Part shown: positions 1 through 9,836 of the stretch, one piece after another
How the letters are laid out: every line of letters starts with the position of its first letter
Position numbering within the stretch: the stretch's first letter is position 1
Assembly: GCA_013141385.1 (NCBI GenBank)
Contig: JABFRB010000005.1
Span: 23,490 to 87,489 of the forward strand
From: Bacteroidales bacterium
Lineage (GTDB): Bacteria; Bacteroidota; Bacteroidia; Bacteroidales; Tenuifilaceae
Direction of reading: 5' to 3'
Length of the DNA: 64,000 bases
The notes under the pieces: generated by a model
What the model was told of the DNA's origin: nothing
The model's database searches: none
Seen by the model: only the letters and a program-made list of their open reading frames with translations
Program-made: the position numbers and the translations under genes

Positions 1-801
1 ATGGTTCCTAAAGGAATGGATGTAACACTTAGAACAAAAATTAATAAAGCATTTTTTGGCACCGAAATAGCCAAAGACATTAGCGGAGATGTAAGAGTAA
101 AAGATGGTATTCTGGTATTGAATGATTTAATTTTCACAACACCAGCATCCAAAATGCAACTTACTGCAATGTATAAAACACCAAGAAAAAATCATATTTA
201 TGCAGGGTTCGACTATCATATGCTTGACATAGAAATTGAATCGCTACTTAAAATGATTCCAGATTTGGACTCAATAATGCCGATGCTTCGTTCATTTAAG
301 GGTAAAGGTGAGTTTCATATGGCAGCAGAGACCTACCTCGATTCAATGTATAATCCCAAAAAATCGACTATACGTGGAGCCTCATCAATTAAAGGTCATG
401 ATCTTGTCCTGATGGATGGTGAAACCTTTTCCGGAATATCCAAAATGTTATTTTTTAATAAAAAAACTGAAAATAAGGTAGATAGTTTATCGGCAGAGTT
501 TACCGTCTTCAAGCAGGAAATTGATGTTTATCCATTCATGTTGGTAATGGACAAATATAAAGCGGTGGTTTCTGGTCGACATAATATGGATATGAGCTTT
601 AACTACGACATTTCTCTTGTTCAACCTTTAAAACTCTGCTTAAATATAAGTGGTACTATGGATAAGATGAAAAAACGACTTGTAAAGTGTAAATATGGAG
701 ATCTATACCGTCCCACATCTAGGATGATGGTTCAAAACAAACAATTGGAGTTGCGAAGGATAATTCGTGAATCGCTACTTAAGAATGTAAAAAAAGAATA
801 G
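1..801 (+). CDS. AsmA-like C-terminal fragment (partial)
   Basis: The reading frame is open from the first base, so this is probably the C-terminal part of a larger protein whose true start lies left of the window. The 266 visible residues resemble the AsmA-like C-terminal beta-rich region of Bacteroidota envelope proteins. They read as alternating beta-strands with phrases such as GVVSG-like and VKDGILVLNDL, and end in a charged helix (RRIIRESLLKNVKKE). AsmA/TamB-family proteins span or line the periplasm and are linked to lipid transport and outer-membrane biogenesis. A hairpin terminator follows about 50 bases after the stop. The family assignment rests on general pattern recognition and not on a catalytic motif. 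Confidence 0.6.
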   Translation: MVPKGMDVTLRTKINKAFFGTEIAKDISGDVRVKDGILVLNDLIFTTPASKMQLTAMYKTPRKNHIYAGFDYHMLDIEIESLLKMIPDLDSIMPMLRSFKGKGEFHMAAETYLDSMYNPKKSTIRGASSIKGHDLVLMDGETFSGISKMLFFNKKTENKVDSLSAEFTVFKQEIDVYPFMLVMDKYKAVVSGRHNMDMSFNYDISLVQPLKLCLNISGTMDKMKKRLVKCKYGDLYRPTSRMMVQNKQLELRRIIRESLLKNVKKE

Positions 802-853
802 GATTATCCATTAATTGTTAATTCAATGGATACTGACTAGTAATTTAGGATTA

Positions 854-906
854 AACAGAAACGCCAAATCTTAAAGTTTTGAAGATTTAGCGTTTCTGTT
901 TTTTAA
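854..906. terminator. bidirectional terminator between AsmA-like gene and gldB
   Basis: A 19-20 bp stem (AACAGAAACGCCAAATCTT against GAAGATTTAGCGTTTCTGTT) has one mismatch and an 8-base loop. A T-run follows on the plus strand and an A-rich flank precedes it. It sits between two convergent genes and could serve both. Confidence 0.8.
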
Positions 907-909
907 AAA

Positions 910-1929
910 TTACGGACGATATTTTGATCGATTAAAAATTTTCTGATAGTCACGTTCTTTCATCAATTGTTGAAAGGAAATCTCCTTGTTATTCTTCAAA
1001 TACGAATCGACAATTCGATAACCTAACCAAACAACAGCCCTCCCGGGTGATTCCTGAGAAAAACCTGATGTAAATGGTGCATCATTAATATATTTATTGA
1101 TAATGAATGAATCGGTAATAAAAAGCATCTTATTCTCAATAAAATAAGTCCAAAGCTGTTTCTCATTATTTTTGCACCACTTCATTTTGACTGGCGAAAA
1201 GCCAAAAATCAAACTATCAGATTGCTCCGAAAGCATTTTTTTAGTAAAATACATCAACTTTCCCTCATAGATAATATTGTTAATCATATTATCGATTGAA
1301 TCGTTGAAAGGAAACTCACCAATAGCCCATGCCCGCATACAATCCGAAGTAATCTTTGAGGGTTTCATATTCCTAATTGAATATTTGGGTATACCTAAAC
1401 TAAGATAATAACTACAATCACCACCTAAATATCTATCAAGACCAACACCTAAGAGGTTATCATCTAACATTGTTGATAGGTTAAAACCCGAAACAAATGA
1501 ATAAACAGTTGGTATATTATTGTTTGGAAAGTAATAATGATAACGTTTAAAAGCATCGGTGAATTCATCGTTTAGTTTATCCAAATTAGGGAAAACATCC
1601 TGAACTTTTTTATAGGTGTCCTTAACCATCGGATTGGTAACAAAACTCTCTAAATATCCAGCAAAACCAGGCTCATCAATTTTGCCAATTTTTATTATCC
1701 CCTCCCCAAATAGTTGGAAAAAGCGTCCATATTCATGTGATAGTTTAGGTATTGAGTTTCTCATACTATCTGGGTTAATGCTAAATAAAGCCTTATCAAA
1801 CCGCTTAATTTGAACACTAACATCTATTTTATTTAAATTAATATCATCATGTTTACTCCAGCATGAACTTAAAGTAATTACAGCAAGTAGAAGGAGGTAA
1901 AGAAAACTTCTTTTCATTTTCATGTTCAA
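910..1929 (-). CDS. gldB: GldB-type gliding motility lipoprotein
   Basis: A 339-residue lipoprotein. The first 22 residues form a signal peptide ending in a lipobox (LSSC, Cys23). The body matches the GldB family: the N-terminal phrase IKRFDKALFSI, a central DRYLGGDCSYY segment and a C-terminal PGRAVVWLGYRIVDSYLKNN helix. GldB was found as a gliding-motility gene in Flavobacterium but is also present in many non-gliding Bacteroidota, so it does not prove motility. A TATATTTG box on the same strand lies 17 bases before the start codon and suggests its own promoter. The gene converges with the AsmA-like gene. Confidence 0.85.
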   Translation of the reverse strand: MNMKMKRSFLYLLLLAVITLSSCWSKHDDINLNKIDVSVQIKRFDKALFSINPDSMRNSIPKLSHEYGRFFQLFGEGIIKIGKIDEPGFAGYLESFVTNPMVKDTYKKVQDVFPNLDKLNDEFTDAFKRYHYYFPNNNIPTVYSFVSGFNLSTMLDDNLLGVGLDRYLGGDCSYYLSLGIPKYSIRNMKPSKITSDCMRAWAIGEFPFNDSIDNMINNIIYEGKLMYFTKKMLSEQSDSLIFGFSPVKMKWCKNNEKQLWTYFIENKMLFITDSFIINKYINDAPFTSGFSQESPGRAVVWLGYRIVDSYLKNNKEISFQQLMKERDYQKIFNRSKYRP

Positions 1930-1945
1930 TTAATTTATCAGGAAT

Positions 1946-1953
1946 CAAATATA
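1946..1953 (-). promoter_or_regulatory. -7 box (TATATTTG) for gldB
   Basis: The minus strand reads TATATTTG, matching the Bacteroidota -7 consensus TAnnTTTG, 17 bases before the gldB start. No convincing -33 TTG was identified. Confidence 0.5.
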
Positions 1954-2208
1954 ATGAAATTAGAATCGCAAATCTTGATATTTTGAGTTACCAGCCTCAC
2001 TAAAACTTCCTCTCTATTATTGCAATAAATCGTGGCTTTATATTTTTCATTTTATTCAATCATATCACTTGTTAGTTTCCGCACATTTTATAAACAGTTT
2101 ATCAAAGTTTTTTGGGTGATTATAAAAAAATAAAGTAAGTTTGAAACTAAACGTAATCTTTAATGTTATTATTTACGTACAATATTTAAAATTGATATAA
2201 AAATAGTG

Positions 2209-2385
2209 ATGACTGAACGAAGGACTTTTATTGGTGTTGACCGACTTATGGTTGATAGAATTGATTCACTTGATGAAAAATGGTTTGTAGAATTCTGGGT
2301 GGTTAAATATTACTTCTTTGGAATAGAGATTCATACACAAAAAAAAGAAATTGTAAAGCATAACCGCAAGCATAGTTTTCTTTAA
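2209..2385 (+). CDS. small hypothetical protein, 58 aa
   Basis: An open frame of 58 residues begins MTERRTFIGVDRLMV and ends in a basic KHNRKHSFL tail. The composition is protein-like: charged N-terminus, an aromatic core segment (FVEFWVVKYYFFGIEI) and codon use similar to the neighbouring genes. It stands alone in the 740-bp gap between gldB and the TPR phosphatase gene. I do not recognise a family. It could be a genuine small protein or a chance frame; the lack of stops across an AT-rich stretch slightly favours a real gene. Confidence 0.4.
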   Translation: MTERRTFIGVDRLMVDRIDSLDEKWFVEFWVVKYYFFGIEIHTQKKEIVKHNRKHSFL

Positions 2386-2673
2386 ACATGACATTACAAA
2401 CAACACCCCTCTTTCTATAATTTTCAAAATTTATCTCTTCTGTTAATTTGAAATGAATATATATCTAAAAAATAGATAATGTTCATTTTCTAAATAAACA
2501 ATTCAAAAACAAGAATCAAATATATTTCAGATAAAAACATCTGGATAAGTACCCTGAAAAAAATTTAAAGAAAGTAATTGACACAATTAAAAGCGAAATA
2601 TTTTATCTTCTTAATTTCTTTAGGTTTTTCATTTTAGATTTCGTATTATTGGTTGGAAATATAACAACTTATA
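2386..2673. other. AT-rich gap with no recognisable feature
   Basis: About 290 very AT-rich bases between the 58-residue frame and the TPR/SpoIIE gene. I see no open frame, strong hairpin or clear promoter box. Confidence 0.5.
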
Positions 2674-5103
2674 ATGCAACCAAAAAGAACTACAATATTT
2701 TATCTGCTTTTAATTTTATTAATTGCACCTTCAATAAGATCTACTGGTGCAAAAGATTTTATTTCAGACACATCCAAAATAAAAGCAATTCTTAAAAAGG
2801 CTGAGATTAAATTAGATAGTAATAAAAACCAAGAATCACTTCAACTTTCAAGATCAGCCTTAGATTTTTCTAAAAGAAGCGGTTATACTTATGGTATTGG
2901 AAAATCATTATTACAAATCGGACGTATTCAACTTGAAAATGGAAAAAATGACTCATCAATTTCATCGTTAAAGAAAGCGTTACCTCACTTAAGAAGCATT
3001 AATAAAGAATTTGAAGTTGGTTTAGCGCTAAATGGAATTGGGAAAGCGTTTGGAGATATTGGCAATCAAGATAGTGCAGAGGTATATTATAATGAGGCAT
3101 TAAAGATCAGACAAAGAATAAACGACAAGAGTGGAGTAGCTACTACAATTCACAACCTTGGTTTAGTTTATAGATCGAGAGGTATTTATCCCAAGGCACT
3201 TGAATATTACTTTCTTTCCCTATCAATAAACGAAGAATTGGGCGATAAATACAAACAAGCAATAACTTTAAATAGCATTGGGGTTGTTTTTAGGAATCAA
3301 GGCGATTATACAAAAGCTCTTGAATTTTACTTTAAATCCCTAAAGATTAATGAAGAATTAAAAGACCTAAAGTGGACTGCATATCTCTATAATAATATAG
3401 GTATGGTATACCAGCATATCGGTGATAACAAAATGGCTCTTAAATATTATAATGAATCACTCAGAATAAAACAATCATTAGATGAAAAACTTGGCATGTC
3501 GACTTCATATATTAACATAGGTGATATATATGAGAAACAAGGCGATTTGGAAAAAGCTATGGAGTTCTATAGAAAAGCAGAGGATATAAGAAAAGCGATT
3601 TCAAATTTTCCAGGATTGGCAAATCTTTATTTAAGTATGGGTGAACTATATAAGCTAATGCATAACCCCTTAAAATCTCTTGAAATTCTTAATGAAGCTG
3701 AAAAAATATATACTAGAATTGAAGATCCTAATGGATTGGCAAATTGTTTTATCCAGACCGGACTAACTTATTATGAATTAGGGGATAAGAATAAAGCTAT
3801 TAATTATTGTCTGTCAGGAATTAATCAAGCCACAAAGATTGGAGCATTTGATTTAATTCTGCAAGGCTACGAAAATCTTTCAAGAATGTATGAAGGTTTG
3901 GGTAAAACTTCTCAAGCGTTCAACTCATATAAATTATATATAACACTTAGAGATAGTTTAAGTGGCATAGAAAATTCCAAAGAAATTGTAAGAATCCAAA
4001 TGCAAGCAGATTTTGATAAGGTGATGCAAAAGCAAAAGATTGAACAAGAACAGCAACTTGAGATTGCTCAGTTAAAATCCAAGAAACAAACAATGATCGC
4101 TAACATTTTCATTCTTGCCTTTACACTTACCCTATCTGTATTCATTTTATTCTATTTAAATTTTCGTCAGAAACAGAGACATAATGATTCACTTGCATTT
4201 CAGCAACTTGACATGGAGCGCCAAAAAAGTGAATTGATGAACCAGCGCGATGAGTTAGAGATACAGAAAAATTTAGTAATTCATCAACGAGATAAGATAA
4301 TGACCATGTTGACCGATCTTGGGGAGTCAATTGATTATGCTCGAAAAATACAACAAGCCTTACTTCCGTCTGATAAAACCTTGGAAAGTATTTTAGGAAA
4401 ATATTTTTTATTTTTTCAACCTAGGGAATCCGTTGGGGGTGATTTCTACTGGGTTGCAAGACATGAAAATAATATTTACTTTGCTATTGCAGACTGCACT
4501 GGACACGGGGTGCCTGGCGGTTTTATGAGCATGCTTGGAGTATCATTGCTTAACGAAATGATATCACGTTCAGAATGCGATTCTCCTGCAAAAATGCTTT
4601 GGAAGTTAAGAGATATGATTATAAGAGCACTTAACCAAACTGGACTTGATGATGATAGTCAGGATGGAATGGATATAGCTCTTTGCATGTATAATCCCGT
4701 AAATCGCAATTTAGTATTCTCTGGAGCAAACCTTTCATTAATAATTGCAACTTCAAATCCACCTGAGGAAGGGGAAAAAATACTTGTTCAGGATAATATT
4801 GTTGAACTAAAACCCAATAGAATGCCAGTTGCTTTCTACCAACGAATGGAAGAATATAACGAATATCATTTAGTTCTAAATCCAGGGGATTCAATTTACC
4901 TATTCTCAGATGGATATGCAGATCAGTTTGGTGGTGCACATAATAAAAAATTCGGTTATTCAACTTTTAGAAACCTAATTTCATCCACTTCTAAAAAACC
5001 ATTTGAAAATCAACATGATATTTTTTGGAATGAATTTGATAGGTGGAAGGGTGACGAAAATCAGACTGATGATGTAATTGTAATGGGGATACAAATATCC
5101 TAG
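2674..5103 (+). CDS. TPR-repeat membrane protein with SpoIIE-type PP2C phosphatase domain
   Basis: An 809-residue sensor phosphatase. It has a signal peptide (about 1-24), then roughly ten TPR units up to about residue 420 with the repeated pattern of A..YY..SL.I...L. A short coiled segment leads to one membrane helix near 473-497. A cytoplasmic coiled coil follows, then a SpoIIE/PP2C domain from about 560 to the end. Metal-binding acidic positions are visible in VGGDFYW, ADCTGHG, FSDGYADQ and the terminal TDDVIVMG. Such proteins sense through the extracytoplasmic TPRs and dephosphorylate a Ser/Thr-phosphorylated anti-sigma antagonist or similar partner. No partner gene is adjacent. The neighbour downstream is superoxide dismutase, 64 bases away. 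Confidence 0.9.
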   Translation: MQPKRTTIFYLLLILLIAPSIRSTGAKDFISDTSKIKAILKKAEIKLDSNKNQESLQLSRSALDFSKRSGYTYGIGKSLLQIGRIQLENGKNDSSISSLKKALPHLRSINKEFEVGLALNGIGKAFGDIGNQDSAEVYYNEALKIRQRINDKSGVATTIHNLGLVYRSRGIYPKALEYYFLSLSINEELGDKYKQAITLNSIGVVFRNQGDYTKALEFYFKSLKINEELKDLKWTAYLYNNIGMVYQHIGDNKMALKYYNESLRIKQSLDEKLGMSTSYINIGDIYEKQGDLEKAMEFYRKAEDIRKAISNFPGLANLYLSMGELYKLMHNPLKSLEILNEAEKIYTRIEDPNGLANCFIQTGLTYYELGDKNKAINYCLSGINQATKIGAFDLILQGYENLSRMYEGLGKTSQAFNSYKLYITLRDSLSGIENSKEIVRIQMQADFDKVMQKQKIEQEQQLEIAQLKSKKQTMIANIFILAFTLTLSVFILFYLNFRQKQRHNDSLAFQQLDMERQKSELMNQRDELEIQKNLVIHQRDKIMTMLTDLGESIDYARKIQQALLPSDKTLESILGKYFLFFQPRESVGGDFYWVARHENNIYFAIADCTGHGVPGGFMSMLGVSLLNEMISRSECDSPAKMLWKLRDMIIRALNQTGLDDDSQDGMDIALCMYNPVNRNLVFSGANLSLIIATSNPPEEGEKILVQDNIVELKPNRMPVAFYQRMEEYNEYHLVLNPGDSIYLFSDGYADQFGGAHNKKFGYSTFRNLISSTSKKPFENQHDIFWNEFDRWKGDENQTDDVIVMGIQIS

Positions 5104-5167
5104 GATTTATAGTAATTTAGAGAACAAATTACCATAAATTATTGTTAAAAATAAAAACAAATAATAT

Positions 5168-5746
5168 ATGAAACACGAACTACCTAAGTTACCGTATGAG
5201 CTAGATGCATTAGCTCCGGTAATATCAAAACAAACGCTTGAGTTTCACTATGGAAAACATCACCAAGCTTATGTGAATAACCTCAATAACTTGATTGTTG
5301 GAACTAAATTTGAAAATTCCGATTTGGAAACCATAATCCATGAAGCTGATGGGGGAATCTTCAATAATGGTGCACAGATTTGGAATCACACATTCTATTT
5401 TAACTCTTTTTCTCCAAAACCTAAACTGGAGCCATCGGGTAAGTTGGCTGAAATGATTATTAAAGATTTTGGCTCATTGGCAGAATTTAAGGAGAAGTTT
5501 AATAAGGCAGCCGCCACCCTATTTGGTTCGGGTTGGGCTTGGTTGGTTGTTGACTCATCTGGCCATCTGGATATCAAACAGGAATCTAATGCTGGAAATC
5601 CTCTAAAAAATAATCTTAAACCCCTAATAACATGCGATGTATGGGAACACGCATACTATCTAGATTATCAGAATAGAAGGCCCGATTATATTCAAACTTT
5701 CTGGAATGTTTTGGACTGGAATGTTATTGAAAATCGTATAAAGTAG
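5168..5746 (+). CDS. sodB: iron-type superoxide dismutase
   Basis: The 192 residues match the usual Fe/Mn-SOD length. The four metal ligands are visible: His27 (FHYGKHH), His74 (IWNHTFY), Asp157 and His161 ([11 protein letters not shown]). Gln70 in NNGAQIWNH is the position typical of Fe-SOD or cambialistic enzymes, whereas Mn-SODs place the outer-sphere Gln in the C-terminal domain. It converts superoxide to oxygen and hydrogen peroxide in the cytoplasm. No signal peptide is present. A hairpin with a T-run follows the stop codon, separating it from the nitroreductase gene. Confidence 0.95.
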   Translation: MKHELPKLPYELDALAPVISKQTLEFHYGKHHQAYVNNLNNLIVGTKFENSDLETIIHEADGGIFNNGAQIWNHTFYFNSFSPKPKLEPSGKLAEMIIKDFGSLAEFKEKFNKAAATLFGSGWAWLVVDSSGHLDIKQESNAGNPLKNNLKPLITCDVWEHAYYLDYQNRRPDYIQTFWNVLDWNVIENRIK

Positions 5747-5759
5747 TATTATTTATTTG

Positions 5760-5803
5760 CAAAGAGTGTTATTAAAAAAGGTAACACTCTTTTTATTTTT
5801 TAG
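5760..5803 (+). terminator. terminator after sodB
   Basis: The stem AAAGAGTGTTA pairs with TAACACTCTTT and is followed by a long T-rich run, 14 bases after the sodB stop. Confidence 0.8.
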
Positions 5804-5813
5804 ATAAAATATT

Positions 5814-6386
5814 ATGCTTAAAGATTTAGTGCTTAGGAATCGTAGCTATAGACGTTTTGATCAATCTAAAAAGGTTGATAAGAAAACTCTACTCGAGTTT
5901 GTAAGGTTAGCTTTAAATACTCCTTCAGGACGTAATTTGCAAACTCTTAAGTATTTTATATCGGCAGATGCAGAACTAAACTCCAAGATTTTTCCAAACC
6001 TTGCTTGGGCAGGATATTTAAAGGATTGGAATGGTCCAGAAGAAGGAGAAAAACCTTCTGCTTATATTGTCATACTTGAGGATACAAAAATTGGGAAAAA
6101 CCTTGTTCATGATCAAGGCATTGTTGCTCAAACCATTCTTTTAGCAGCAGTTGAGAAAAGTCTTGGTGGTTGTATTATTTATACTATTAAACGCAATGAG
6201 TTAATTGAGACATTAAGCCTACCCGCGCATCTAGATGTTGTCCTTGTACTTGCCATAGGTAAACCAGTTGAAGAGGTTGTACTTGAGCCTATGCCTGCAA
6301 ATGGGGAGGTAAAATATTGGCGTGATGAGAAACAGATTCATCATGTACCAAAGCGAAGCCTAGAAGAAGTTGTGATCAACCTTTAG
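5814..6386 (+). CDS. nitroreductase family protein
   Basis: A 190-residue FMN-dependent nitroreductase-fold protein. The N-terminal phosphate/FMN-binding phrase NRSYRRFD and the following TPSGRNLQTLKYF are typical. AEKSLGGCIIY and LVLAIGKPVEEV are the usual C-terminal segments. Family members reduce nitro compounds, quinones or flavins with NAD(P)H; the substrate here cannot be read from the sequence. It lies convergent to AmrS. Confidence 0.85.
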   Translation: MLKDLVLRNRSYRRFDQSKKVDKKTLLEFVRLALNTPSGRNLQTLKYFISADAELNSKIFPNLAWAGYLKDWNGPEEGEKPSAYIVILEDTKIGKNLVHDQGIVAQTILLAAVEKSLGGCIIYTIKRNELIETLSLPAHLDVVLVLAIGKPVEEVVLEPMPANGEVKYWRDEKQIHHVPKRSLEEVVINL

Positions 6387-6515
6387 GATGACACTAATTA
6401 TATACACTACCGTCTTTGAAGGAGAATTCTTTCCTGAACGCCCTCTTGCTATTAGCCTGACTTACCTCTCATTTATTAATCAATTCAGGTTTTTTAAGAG
6501 AATATCAATTTTAAA

Positions 6516-7523
6516 TTATGCCATAGTAACTACAGAAAGATCACATTCCTTGCAACTCCCATCTGCATTGAGACCAACCAATGATGAATAAAAGCCATCC
6601 CGATTAATTAATACGTTTCCACATTTAGGGCAATTTGTATTGTTTTCTACCTCTAAATTGGGAACATTTCCAATGTAAACAAACTGAAGTTTTTGCTTTG
6701 CTATATTAAAGACATGGGTAAGAGTCTCAATTGGAGTTAGTGGATTATAAACCAAATGAGCTGGATGATAACGGCTAAGATGTAAAATTGTATGCTCGCC
6801 CAACTCATTGGCAATCCAATCTATCATCGATTTTGCATCATCCATATTATCGTTCAAATTCGGGATCACAAGAAATGTTATCTCAAGATGTTTCCCGCTT
6901 TTTCGGATTTCCTTTAAGGAATCAAGGACAGGTTGAAGCCTACCGCCTGTATATTTTCTATAAAAAATATCTGTAAAAGCCTTTAAATCTATATTGAATG
7001 CATCAATAAACTCAAATAGGACGGAAAGGGGTTCTTTATTTATGTACCCATTGGATACCATAACATTCTTCAACCCGTCAAGTTTAGCAATTCTAGCAAC
7101 TTCCAGCATGTACTCATAGGAGATTGTAGGCTCATTGTAAGTATAGGCAATTCCTATGTTATTAGGATGGATTTTTGCTTTCATTACCACCTCCTGGGGC
7201 AAAACTATTCTCAGATTATCAATATTTTGTGGAACGTATTGGGATATCTCATAATTTTGACAAAATGAACATTTCAGGTTACATCCAAAACCACCAATAG
7301 AATAAATCATTTTACCGGGGAAGAAATGGTATAGCGGTTTTTTCTCAATTGGATCAAGTGATGAAGATGAAATAACGCCCCACTGGGTCGACTCCAATAC
7401 TCCATTTCGGTTTAAACGAGTATTACAAATCCCCACCCTCTCGTTTTTTATTTTACAAAAATGGGGGCATAACTGACATTCCGTAGAGCCTGAATCGGAC
7501 TTTATGTAAAATTGCGATACCAT
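6516..7523 (-). CDS. amrS: AmmeMemoRadiSam-type radical SAM enzyme (AmrS)
   Basis: A 335-residue radical SAM protein of the PflA-like AmmeMemoRadiSam branch. An N-terminal cysteine cluster (Cys16, 19, 23, 33) precedes the radical SAM cluster motif Cys81-x3-Cys85-x2-Cys88 (GCNLKCSFCQN). The C-terminus has a zinc-ribbon-like set (CPKC ... CKEC). In other genomes the gene is often next to AMMECR1 and Memo-domain genes, but neither is in this window. The chemical role of the trio is not settled. Start codon ATG at 7523. Confidence 0.8.
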   Translation of the reverse strand: MVSQFYIKSDSGSTECQLCPHFCKIKNERVGICNTRLNRNGVLESTQWGVISSSSLDPIEKKPLYHFFPGKMIYSIGGFGCNLKCSFCQNYEISQYVPQNIDNLRIVLPQEVVMKAKIHPNNIGIAYTYNEPTISYEYMLEVARIAKLDGLKNVMVSNGYINKEPLSVLFEFIDAFNIDLKAFTDIFYRKYTGGRLQPVLDSLKEIRKSGKHLEITFLVIPNLNDNMDDAKSMIDWIANELGEHTILHLSRYHPAHLVYNPLTPIETLTHVFNIAKQKLQFVYIGNVPNLEVENNTNCPKCGNVLINRDGFYSSLVGLNADGSCKECDLSVVTMA

Positions 7524-7779
7524 TCGAAACGATCTAATCGGCTTACAAGTTAATTGTTTGGTTAATTGAAATCAAGTAATTAAAACTTTGGGGCAAAATA
7601 TTATTGGCTAATTAGGTATTTATCTATATATTAGATATATAGCAAGATTATGCTTAATACAAAACAGAGTATATTAATCTATAGTTCATAAAAATCCATT
7701 GATATTTTGCTCCGTTTTTCAATGTTTTCTAAAATCATTAATTACAACAATTCTTTTACAAGATATAAAATATTCATTT

Positions 7780-7996
7780 ATATGATTGTCCGTAATAATA
7801 CCTAATGAAGAATAAATAATCCAAATTGTCATTGCCTTACGGCAAACTCGCAAAATACGCTCGGTTCCTGCGAACCGTTAGCTCATGAGCGAAGCGAATA
7901 ATGCAGAAATCTATCTCTTTCAAGGGATTCCGGGGCTTCGCCCGGAATGACAATGGATTGTGTTTTGCTTATAGATATTATAACGGATATGCATAT
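7780..7996. repeat. MITE-like dispersed element, copy 1
   Basis: The left end ATATGATTGTCCGTAATA and the reverse complement of the right end (ATATGCATATCCGTTATA) are related inverted termini. The interior starts with GTCATTGCCTTACGGC and ends with CCGGAATGACA, a further inverted pair. The interior also shares TAGCTCATGAGCGAAGCGAA with the copy near 36045. No coding capacity. Confidence 0.65.
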
Positions 7997-8258
7997 TCTT
8001 TTAATATTCACAAATTTAACACATTTGTAATTTTAGGGTTTATGCAATACTAAGAAACTTAAATTTATTGCGCTTCAAACTTAAACGTCAAACCTTACTT
8101 TGATAATTGACGTTACATTTATCATATCTTGTGATAATATAAAAACTCAAAACCATTTTTAATAAAAATATTTGCTTCCGAATTACACATATTTCTAGAA
8201 ATTTTATTTTTGTTGATAAACTCTTCCAAAAAAAAGTTTAAAATCCAAAGTTCAATTC

Positions 8259-8266
8259 TACTTTTG
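8259..8266 (+). promoter_or_regulatory. -7 box (TACTTTTG) for dnaB
   Basis: TACTTTTG matches TAnnTTTG and lies 15 bases before the dnaB ATG, implying a very short leader. Confidence 0.55.
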
Positions 8267-8281
8267 TAGAAAGAACTCAAT

Positions 8282-9823
8282 ATGGCTGAAAGACGCACAA
8301 ATGCTCGTTTACCAAAAACAAATCTAGCAAGTTTTGAACTGGGAAAGATACCTCCCCAAGCACTGGAACTCGAAGAAGCTGTTCTTGGTGCAATTATGGT
8401 AGAAAAGGATGCGGTAATCTCAATCCTTGATATTATTAAACCAGAAAGTTTTTATAAGGAAACCCACCAAACAATATTTAAAGCAATTATAGACCTCTCA
8501 ACCCGTCTTGAGCCAATCGATTTACTAACTGTTTCGGAAGAACTGAGACGCAGAAATCAACTTGAAGAGATTGGTGGTCCTATATATCTTGCGCAACTTA
8601 CCTCAAAGGTTGGTTCTGCAGCCCACCTTGAGTTTCACTCAAAAATCATTGCTCAGAAATATATTCAGCGTGAACTAATCCGAGTTTCATCCGATATACA
8701 GAATCGTGCATTTGACGATAGTATTGATGTGGACGATCTATTGGATTACTCTGAAATGGAACTTTTTAAGGTTGCCGAAGGCAATATTAAGAGAGAAACA
8801 GCACAAATTAATGTACTTGTAAAGCAGGCTCTTAAAAATATAGAGGAGGCAGGGAAGCGTGAGGACGGATTAAGTGGCGTACCCTCGGGATTCTCAGATC
8901 TTGATCGAATGACTTCTGGTTGGCAAAAATCCGATTTGGTTATTGTTGCTGCACGTCCTTCTATGGGTAAAACAGCATTCGTTCTTTCGATGGCTCGAAA
9001 AATGGCTGTAGATCATAAAACTGCAGTTGCCTTCTTTTCGCTCGAAATGTCGAATATTCAACTTGTAAATAGATTAATTGTCAGCGAATCGGGAATTCCT
9101 TCCGAAAAAATTCGAAATGGAAGGCTAGATCCACATGAATGGACTCAACTTGTTGTAAAGATTAAAGATCTTACAGAGGCAAAGATATTTATTGATGATA
9201 CCCCTGCCCTTTCAATATTCGAGTTTAGAGCTAAATGTCGAAGATTAAAAGCCCAGTATGATGTAGGAATAATTGTAATTGACTACCTACAGCTAATGAC
9301 TGGCCCAACTGAAACCAAAGGGAATCGCGAACAAGAAGTAAGTACTATTTCTCGCTCATTAAAGGCGATTGCCAAAGAATTAAACGTCCCAATTATTGCC
9401 CTATCTCAGCTTAATCGTTCTGTCGAAACACGTGGTGGAAACAAACGCCCTCAACTATCGGATTTACGTGAATCGGGTGCAATTGAGCAGGATGCCGACG
9501 TTGTAATCTTTATTCACCGTCCCGAATATTATGGATTTCTTGAAGATGAGGATGGTAATTCTTTAGCTGGATTGGCTGAAATAATCCTTTCAAAACACAG
9601 AAATGGTGCAGTTGGCGACATCAAACTAAGATTTGAGAAGGAAATGGCTCGTTTCTCCGACTTTGAAAATGTTGACTACATGGATTATATTGCAAAAGCA
9701 GGTTCAGAAAGCGCACAACCAGCAGTAACTTACAAATCGAGGATGAACGAGGATGTGCTGAGCGGTAAAGAAGGCTTTGGGTTTGAGCCTAACCGATCAC
9801 CTGATTCTGATATTCCGTTTTAA
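8282..9823 (+). CDS. dnaB: replicative DNA helicase DnaB
   Basis: 513 residues in the standard DnaB layout. The N-terminal primase-interacting domain begins PPQALELEEAVLGAIM, followed by a linker and a RecA-fold motor from about 200. Walker A (AARPSMGKTAF), Walker B (IIVIDYLQLM), the conserved EQDADVVIFIHR and the terminal SKHRNG motif are all present. DnaB is the hexameric ring helicase at the replication fork. No intein interrupts it, unlike some dnaB genes. It appears to be transcribed alone. Confidence 0.97.
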   Translation: MAERRTNARLPKTNLASFELGKIPPQALELEEAVLGAIMVEKDAVISILDIIKPESFYKETHQTIFKAIIDLSTRLEPIDLLTVSEELRRRNQLEEIGGPIYLAQLTSKVGSAAHLEFHSKIIAQKYIQRELIRVSSDIQNRAFDDSIDVDDLLDYSEMELFKVAEGNIKRETAQINVLVKQALKNIEEAGKREDGLSGVPSGFSDLDRMTSGWQKSDLVIVAARPSMGKTAFVLSMARKMAVDHKTAVAFFSLEMSNIQLVNRLIVSESGIPSEKIRNGRLDPHEWTQLVVKIKDLTEAKIFIDDTPALSIFEFRAKCRRLKAQYDVGIIVIDYLQLMTGPTETKGNREQEVSTISRSLKAIAKELNVPIIALSQLNRSVETRGGNKRPQLSDLRESGAIEQDADVVIFIHRPEYYGFLEDEDGNSLAGLAEIILSKHRNGAVGDIKLRFEKEMARFSDFENVDYMDYIAKAGSESAQPAVTYKSRMNEDVLSGKEGFGFEPNRSPDSDIPF

Positions 9824-9836
9824 AAGGCAACTAAAT

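Larger units (their letters stand above)
7524..8281. other. 760-bp gap carrying a MITE-like repeat and the dnaB promoter
   Basis: There is no gene in this divergent gap. It contains one copy of the GTCATTGC...GGAATGACA repeat family (about 7780-7996, entered separately) and the dnaB promoter box at the right end. The remainder is plain AT-rich sequence. Confidence 0.7.
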
